Origin: an uncultured Methanobrevibacter sp.
GTDB taxonomy: Archaea > Methanobacteriota > Methanobacteria > Methanobacteriales > Methanobacteriaceae
Assembly: GCF_937898925.1 (NCBI RefSeq)
Contig: NZ_CALDKF010000082.1
Span: 1 to 8,975, forward strand
Length of the DNA: 8,975 nucleotides
Reading direction: 5' to 3'
The notes below the pieces were generated by a model. The model saw only the letters and a list, made by a program, of their open reading frames with translations, was not told where the DNA came from and did no database searches. The position numbers were made by a program, and so were the translations under genes. Positions 5,605-8,975 of this stretch are shown here, one piece after another; position 1 is the stretch's first letter, and each line of letters begins with the position of its first letter.

Positions 5605-5639
5605 TATAAAAATATATAATTACTTTTATTTATAGTTTA
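5605..5639 (-). promoter_or_regulatory. Candidate TATA boxes of the 65-codon ORF
   Basis: Two candidates are seen on the minus strand: TAAACTATA (5639-5631), with an expected leader of about 40 bases, and ATTATATATTTTTATA (5620-5605), with an expected leader of about 18 bases that would still include the ribosome binding site. Confidence 0.45.
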
Positions 5640-5675
5640 TTTTTAATATAAATCCTTAAAAATTCTTATTTAACC

Positions 5676-5735
5676 ATAATATTGATTTAAAATCATTATA
5701 ATATTATAACAATCTTGTTATAATATTGATTTAAA
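5676..5735. repeat. 28-bp palindrome embedded in a 16-bp direct repeat
   Basis: AATATTATAACAA (5700-5712) and TTGTTATAATATT (5715-5727) are perfect 13-bp arms with a 2-base centre. The 16-mer ATAATATTGATTTAAA also occurs twice, at 5676-5691 and 5720-5735, the second copy overlapping the right arm. The site lies between the aro operon terminator and the 65-codon ORF, more than 100 bases upstream of the latter. It could be a protein-binding site or a remnant of a mobile element; AT-richness makes chance possible but 13 perfect pairs is a lot. Confidence 0.65.
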
Positions 5736-5757
5736 TTTGTTAAAAAAAAAGTAAAAA

Positions 5758-5805
5758 TAGTTAAAAAAAAATTAAAAAAAATGATTTAAGAGCAATTGCC
5801 CTTAA
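5758..5805 (-). terminator. Hairpin/T-tract terminator of the aroA'-aroB' operon
   Basis: On the minus strand TTAAGGGC and GCTCTTAA (5805-5786) form an 8-bp stem with one G-U pair and an AATT loop. T-runs of 8 and 9 follow (5783-5758). It begins 14 bases past the aroB' stop. Confidence 0.75.
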
Positions 5806-5819
5806 GAATCTAAAAAAAG

Positions 5820-6950
5820 TTATTGTTCAATGATCTGTTCATCAATAGCCATACCAAAATGTCTTGCGCTATCGTCAATAAATCCTTTGACTTTCATTCC
5901 AGGCTCTAGAACTGAAACGGAAATAGGTTCATTATTTTCATCGACTAATCTTATGGTTTCTGCATTTTGAACCAATGACCTTATTTTCATATCCTCATAT
6001 TCCGCTTCAATCAAAAGAAGAGGCCTTTTTTCTATCTTGGATCTGCCTACAATAGACTTTTTGGTCTTTCCATCCTTATCAACAATCAATACCTCATCAC
6101 CTGTTTCAAGTTCACTTAGGTATCTTGTCTTGTTTCCTGGAACCATGACATAAGCTTGTACAGGCCCTGCATTAACTCTAAATGGTCTTGATGCCACATA
6201 TTCGCTTTCTAAGCTTTCGCTGTGAATGAAAAACATTGCTTTAGAGTAAGAACCAATTAACATTCCTTCTCCAGGCTTCATCATGGTTGTTGTGTCAATG
6301 CATACTCTGTCTCCAGAGCCTACTGGCTCAACATTGGTGATTGTCAAGTCCTTTAAGGAATAGCTTTCTGTAGAAAGCTCATCAATCAAGTTGGCAATGT
6401 CTTTAATCTGTGCAAATTCTTGTGGCTCGAATATGACACCATCAGTGCCCACTTCCAAGGTTTCCATAGCCACTTTTGCATCATCAGCAGTCTTTACAGC
6501 AGCTATTATATTTACATTTTCCTTTTGAAGGTCTGCAATGATGTTTTCAAGGGGAATGATTGTCCAATCGGTTGCTACAAGGATTATATAATCAACAACT
6601 CTGCCTAATGTCACTGCCAATTGCTCATGCAACTTGTCGGTAATGACTATATAGGCACAGACAGTTTTTCCACTGTTTTTAGCTTCATTTGCTTTAGCTA
6701 AATCTGCTGATTCATTCAAGTTGTCCTTAAGCTCAAGAGTGCCGTCTCCTTCACCGTCAATTCCAACCAAATAAATGTCAGCATCTTCTACATTGGAAAT
6801 TATCTTGAAGTTTCCAACTTTTCTGATGTTTTCACTGTCTTCTGTATCAAGAACGTAATCGATTCCTGATTCAAGTGCTGTTGTGATGAATTCTTTCTTA
6901 TCGTCCCAATCTGCTTTTGGGGACATAATCCAAGCGAATTTATTTGACAA
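5820..6950 (-). CDS. aroB': 3-dehydroquinate synthase II (archaeal type)
   Basis: This enzyme uses NAD+ to convert 2-amino-3,7-dideoxy-D-threo-hept-6-ulosonate by oxidative deamination and cyclisation to 3-dehydroquinate, the archaeal entry to aromatic amino acid synthesis (family of MJ1249). The 376-residue length fits. Conserved blocks are the N-terminal KFAWI and FITTALESGIDYVL (21-34), LGRVVDYIILVATDWTIIPLENIIADLQ (115-142), GTDGVIF (168-174), GSGDRVCIDTTTMMKPGEGMLIGS (211-234) and HSESLESEYVASRPFRVNAGPVQAYV (243-268). The start is TTG, chosen because AAGGAG (6958-6963) lies seven bases upstream and the codons after it match the family N-terminus; the first ATG is codon 9, too far in. The gene follows aroA' by 68 bp on the same strand and makes the next step of the pathway. 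Confidence 0.95.
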   Translation of the reverse strand: MSNKFAWIMSPKADWDDKKEFITTALESGIDYVLDTEDSENIRKVGNFKIISNVEDADIYLVGIDGEGDGTLELKDNLNESADLAKANEAKNSGKTVCAYIVITDKLHEQLAVTLGRVVDYIILVATDWTIIPLENIIADLQKENVNIIAAVKTADDAKVAMETLEVGTDGVIFEPQEFAQIKDIANLIDELSTESYSLKDLTITNVEPVGSGDRVCIDTTTMMKPGEGMLIGSYSKAMFFIHSESLESEYVASRPFRVNAGPVQAYVMVPGNKTRYLSELETGDEVLIVDKDGKTKKSIVGRSKIEKRPLLLIEAEYEDMKIRSLVQNAETIRLVDENNEPISVSVLEPGMKVKGFIDDSARHFGMAIDEQIIEQ

Positions 6951-6957
6951 TTTTAAT

Positions 6958-6963
6958 CTCCTT
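6958..6963 (-). promoter_or_regulatory. Ribosome binding site fixing the TTG start of aroB'
   Basis: The minus strand reads AAGGAG, seven bases and then TTG. No other start codon in frame has a site like this. Confidence 0.75.
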
Positions 6964-7018
6964 AAATTTTCTAGTTTTGATTGTTAATACCAACGAACAA
7001 TTTATAAATATGATTTAT

Positions 7019-7816
7019 TTAATCGAGGAATTTCAATGCTTCTTCAACATCCAAATCATTGTGAACTACTTCTGAAATAGCTCTTGTGATTTTTCCAGGG
7101 TTTTCAGCTTGGAAAAGGTTTCTTCCAAATGCTACACCTGCTCCTCCAACTTCAAGGGAATCCTTTACCATCTCTAAAAGTTCCCTGTCTGTTTCAACTT
7201 TAGGTCCTCCTGCAATGACTACAGGCACTAATGCTCCATCCACTACTTCCTTGAATGTGTCTGGATCACCGGTATAATTAGTTTTTACAATGTCTACACC
7301 AAGCTCGGAACCTACACGTGCTGCATGCTTTACCATTTCAACATCATGCTCGTTTTCCACTTTTTGACCTCTTGGGTACATCATTGCTAAAAGTGGAATT
7401 CCCCAGTAACTGCAGGTTTCAGAGATTTCACCAAGTTCCATAAGCATTTCAGGTTCGGTTTCAGAACCGATGTTCACATGCACGGACACTGCATCTGCAC
7501 CTAATTGGATAGCCTTTTCAACACTGGTTACAGTTACCTTGTTGTTTGGATCTGGGCTTAATGAGGTACTTGCAGACAAGTGTACAATAAGACCGATATC
7601 CTTACCGTATCCTCTGTGTCCGAGTCCTACGATACCTTTGTGCATCAATATTGCATTTGCTCCACCTTGGGAGATGCTTTCAACGGTTTCATCCATGTTA
7701 ATTATTCCTTTGATTGGACCACTTGATACACCATGGTCCATAGGAGCAATTACGGTTCTTCCGGTTTTTCTATTGAAAATCCTTTCTAAACGAATTCTTT
7801 TTCCTATTTCAGTCAT
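7019..7816 (-). CDS. aroA': 2-amino-3,7-dideoxy-D-threo-hept-6-ulosonate (ADH) synthase
   Basis: A class I aldolase-like TIM-barrel enzyme that, in the MJ0400 family, transfers a three-carbon unit from 6-deoxy-5-ketofructose 1-phosphate to L-aspartate semialdehyde, making the substrate of the next gene, aroB'. It has 265 residues, normal length. Catalytic residues can be placed by their motifs: Asp27 in IAPMDHGVSSGP (23-34), Tyr147 in AMMYPRGQ (144-151) and the Schiff-base Lys178 in DIVKTNYTGDP (175-185), equivalent to Asp33, Tyr153 and Lys184 of MJ0400. The phosphate-binding GG and GR segments are at 203-204 (IAGGPK) and 225-232 (GAGVAFGR). The start is supported by AAGGAG at 7826-7831, nine bases upstream. 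It is the first gene of the operon, and its promoter region carries a large palindrome. Confidence 0.96.
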   Translation of the reverse strand: MTEIGKRIRLERIFNRKTGRTVIAPMDHGVSSGPIKGIINMDETVESISQGGANAILMHKGIVGLGHRGYGKDIGLIVHLSASTSLSPDPNNKVTVTSVEKAIQLGADAVSVHVNIGSETEPEMLMELGEISETCSYWGIPLLAMMYPRGQKVENEHDVEMVKHAARVGSELGVDIVKTNYTGDPDTFKEVVDGALVPVVIAGGPKVETDRELLEMVKDSLEVGGAGVAFGRNLFQAENPGKITRAISEVVHNDLDVEEALKFLD

Positions 7817-7840
7817 AAGATTAGTCTCCTTTTAATATAA

Positions 7841-7869
7841 TTAAATTATATAAATTTTATATAATTTAA
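7841..7869 (-). promoter_or_regulatory. 29-bp palindrome over the aroA' TATA region
   Basis: Perfect 13-bp arms, TTAAATTATATAA (7841-7853) and TTATATAATTTAA (7857-7869), flank a 3-base centre. The inner TTATATAA on the minus strand is a good TATA box, about 44 bases before the ATG, with transcription expected near 7834 just ahead of the ribosome binding site. A regulator bound here would block TBP access. The symmetry may also arise partly from the A/T-only composition. Confidence 0.55.
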
Positions 7870-7937
7870 GTTACCATTTAAATATTTAATGATAAAATAT
7901 AAAAGTTTTATTATGGTTTGAAAAATTATATGAAATC

Positions 7938-7979
7938 TAATGTATATTTTTATACATTAATGTATTTTTAAATACAATA
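7938..7979. promoter_or_regulatory. Candidate operator: ATACATTAATGTAT palindrome with extra half-sites
   Basis: A perfect 14-bp palindrome ATACATTAATGTAT (7952-7965) is joined on the left by an inverted TAATGTATA (7938-7946), giving a 9-bp inverted repeat with TATACATTA (7951-7959), and on the right by TGTATTT TT AAATACA (7961-7976). The 8-mer TAATGTAT or its complement occurs three times here and once more at 8035-8042. Size and symmetry suit a MarR-family dimer, and the gene for one starts about 110 bp away. Confidence 0.6.
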
Positions 7980-8051
7980 ATTATTTTGTAATTTTTTATA
8001 TTTAAATCTTTTTGAAATTGAATGAAAATACAGAATACATTAACTTATTTT

Positions 8052-8069
8052 AGTTATTTTTAAATAACT
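8052..8069. promoter_or_regulatory. Candidate operator / TATA region of marR
   Basis: AGTTATTT (8052-8059) and AAATAACT (8062-8069) form perfect 8-bp arms around TT. The centre is about 28 bases before the first ATG of the MarR gene, where the TATA box of a leaderless transcript would sit. Binding here would give simple autorepression. Confidence 0.45.
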
Positions 8070-8088
8070 GTAGTAATAAAAAAAGAAT

Positions 8089-8544
8089 ATGATGAGCGAA
8101 AAAACAAATGATGGATTTTATGATTACAATCGTTTAGGAGACCTTTTATTTATCTTTCATAAGAATCATAAAACCTATCTAAACAATGCCTTGGCACAGT
8201 ACGACTTGAATTTGATTCAAGTATTATGCATGCTTAGAGTTTACAATGAGGAAAACCTGAATCAAAAGGATTTATCAGATAGCCTTTACATTACAAAAGG
8301 AGCAATAACTAAAGCTATCAAGAAATTGGAATCCAATGGAATCATAATCAGGCAGCAGTCAAAAGTAGACAAAAGGCATAATATCCTAAAGTTATCCCAA
8401 AAAGGAAAGGATCTTATCCCAATTCTCGAAGAAATCAATAATGAGTGGGAAGAGAAAATGGGATTGGATAAGCTTGATGACGAATTCTTCAAGACATTCA
8501 TTGACTTGGCATTCAAGTCTGCTGAATTGAATGATTGGGAATGA
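8089..8544 (+). CDS. MarR-family winged helix-turn-helix transcriptional regulator
   Basis: The 151-residue product has the MarR layout. Helices at about 12-55 include GDLLFIFHKNHKTYLNNAL and a dimerisation-type segment. The helix-turn-helix is LNQKDLSDSLYITKGAITKAIKKLESNGII (57-86), with the recognition helix around 69-81. The wing is at 88-102, with the hallmark Asp-x-Arg (Asp94-Lys95-Arg96) followed by the LSQKGK segment, and a C-terminal helix completes the dimer interface. Such proteins usually bind 15-20 bp palindromes as dimers and release DNA on binding a ligand. No ribosome binding site is visible before the two tandem ATG codons (8089 and 8092), suggesting leaderless translation. 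The gene is divergent from aroA' and precedes the dehydrogenase-like gene on the same strand, so either could be its target; the ligand is unknown. Confidence 0.9.
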   Translation: MMSEKTNDGFYDYNRLGDLLFIFHKNHKTYLNNALAQYDLNLIQVLCMLRVYNEENLNQKDLSDSLYITKGAITKAIKKLESNGIIIRQQSKVDKRHNILKLSQKGKDLIPILEEINNEWEEKMGLDKLDDEFFKTFIDLAFKSAELNDWE

Positions 8545-8552
8545 ATTAATTA

Positions 8553-8565
8553 TTTTTTATTTTTT
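8553..8565 (+). terminator. Oligo-T terminator of the marR gene
   Basis: TTTTTTATTTTTT begins eight bases past the TGA stop. A further run of seven T follows at about 8590, so the next gene is probably transcribed from its own promoter. Confidence 0.5.
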
Positions 8566-8647
8566 GTAATAATTATATCCAACAAACTCTTTTTTTAAAA
8601 TCATTTAAAAAATTTTAAATATCTTAATTTTTATAATAGTATACAAG

Positions 8648-8692
8648 TAAACTATATTTTATTTTTTTGATTTTTTTATTCCATATAGTTTA
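8648..8692 (+). promoter_or_regulatory. Promoter region of the dehydrogenase-like gene with a 9-bp inverted repeat
   Basis: TAAACTATA (8648-8656), running into TTTTATTTT, is a BRE/TATA-like element about 60 bases before the ATG. Its exact inverse, TATAGTTTA, lies at 8684-8692, with 27 bases between. The right copy falls near the expected transcription start, so the pair could be two regulator half-sites or simply opposed TATA-like elements. Confidence 0.45.
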
Positions 8693-8716
8693 TAACAAAA
8701 TTACTTGGTGATAAAA

Positions 8717-8975
8717 ATGGATATTAAAAAAGTTGTAGTAGCTGGTGGAGGAGTACTCGGTAGTCAAATCGCTTATCAATCCGCTTTCTGCGGTTTTGAT
8801 GTAACCGTTTGGCTTAGAAGCGAAGGCTCAATCGAAAGGGCAAAACCTAAATTCGAAAGATTGTTGAACATCTACCTCAACTCTCTCGAAGCAATGAAAA
8901 CCGACAAATCTGCATACTGCAGAGGATTCAGCAAAACTCCTGACCTTAGCGATGAAGAAATAGATGCATTGAAAG
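8717..8975 (+). CDS. 3-hydroxyacyl-CoA dehydrogenase-like NAD-binding protein (N-terminal part)
   Basis: The gene runs off the right edge; 86 codons are visible. It starts MDIKKVVVAGGGVLGSQIAY, a Rossmann beta-alpha-beta with the Gly-x-Gly-x-x-Gly dinucleotide loop (residues 10-15), followed by QSAFCGFDVTVWLRSEGSIE, where the acidic/Arg end of the second strand should read the NAD(P) ribose. The layout matches the N-domain of 3-hydroxyacyl-CoA / 3-hydroxybutyryl-CoA dehydrogenases and related beta-hydroxyacid dehydrogenases. The substrate cannot be judged without the C-terminal domain. GGTGAT (8707-8712) is the ribosome binding site. C-ending codons (ATC, CTC, TTC, TAC, ACC) look more frequent than in the neighbours, which may reflect high expression or a different origin. 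Confidence 0.8.
   Translation, partial: MDIKKVVVAGGGVLGSQIAYQSAFCGFDVTVWLRSEGSIERAKPKFERLLNIYLNSLEAMKTDKSAYCRGFSKTPDLSDEEIDALK

Noticed and set aside
7470..7835. 121-codon plus-strand open frame
   Set aside because: It is antisense to aroA', which is fully accounted for by its catalytic motifs; the peptide is Pro/Leu/Ile-rich shadow sequence.
8286..8516. 76-codon minus-strand open frame
   Set aside because: It is antisense to the helix-turn-helix and wing of the MarR gene and has no features of its own.

Overview
The window looks like chromosomal DNA from a low-GC methanogenic archaeon of the order Methanobacteriales, most likely Methanobrevibacter or a close relative. The evidence is an MtxX/Mmp4-type methanogenesis marker protein, the archaeal route to 3-dehydroquinate (ADH synthase plus dehydroquinate synthase II), an archaeal-type cis-prenyltransferase, an iron-sulfur flavoprotein, very AT-rich spacers, archaeal TATA boxes, T-tract terminators and ribosome binding sites matching AGGAGGTGAT.

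Left part (1-2900): the end of a membrane-anchored protein (+) meets uppS (-) over a strong hairpin terminator. Next come mtxX (-) and an iron-sulfur flavoprotein gene (-), each with its own TATA-like box and T-rich 3' end, so they look like single-gene units.

Middle (3000-5820): hemL (-) and a small nitroreductase gene (+) are divergent across a 220-bp spacer holding a perfect 36-bp direct repeat and mirrored TAAACTATA promoter motifs. Then follows an unusual 800-bp stretch without a recognisable gene. It holds several hairpins, a pair of ATTGCAGGA/TCCTACAAT arms that occurs twice, a possible gene remnant encoding a CxxC peptide, an unrecognised 65-codon ORF (-) with a full-consensus ribosome binding site, and a 28-bp palindrome.

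Right part (5820-8975): aroA' and aroB' (-) form a two-gene operon making 3-dehydroquinate for aromatic amino acids, closed by a hairpin/T-tract terminator. A MarR-family regulator gene (+) is divergent from it. The shared 272-bp spacer is full of palindromes, including a perfect 14-bp ATACATTAATGTAT with extra half-sites, a 29-bp palindrome over the aroA' TATA region and an 18-bp palindrome about 20 bp before the marR start. I infer that this regulator controls itself and perhaps the aro operon. The window ends inside a gene (+) for a 3-hydroxyacyl-CoA-dehydrogenase-like NAD-binding protein.

Most genes are ordinary core metabolism. The parts worth a second look are the 5015-5820 region, the aroA'-marR spacer and the hemL-nitroreductase spacer. 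No new multi-gene system is evident, and no tRNA, rRNA, CRISPR array or insertion sequence was recognised by eye.
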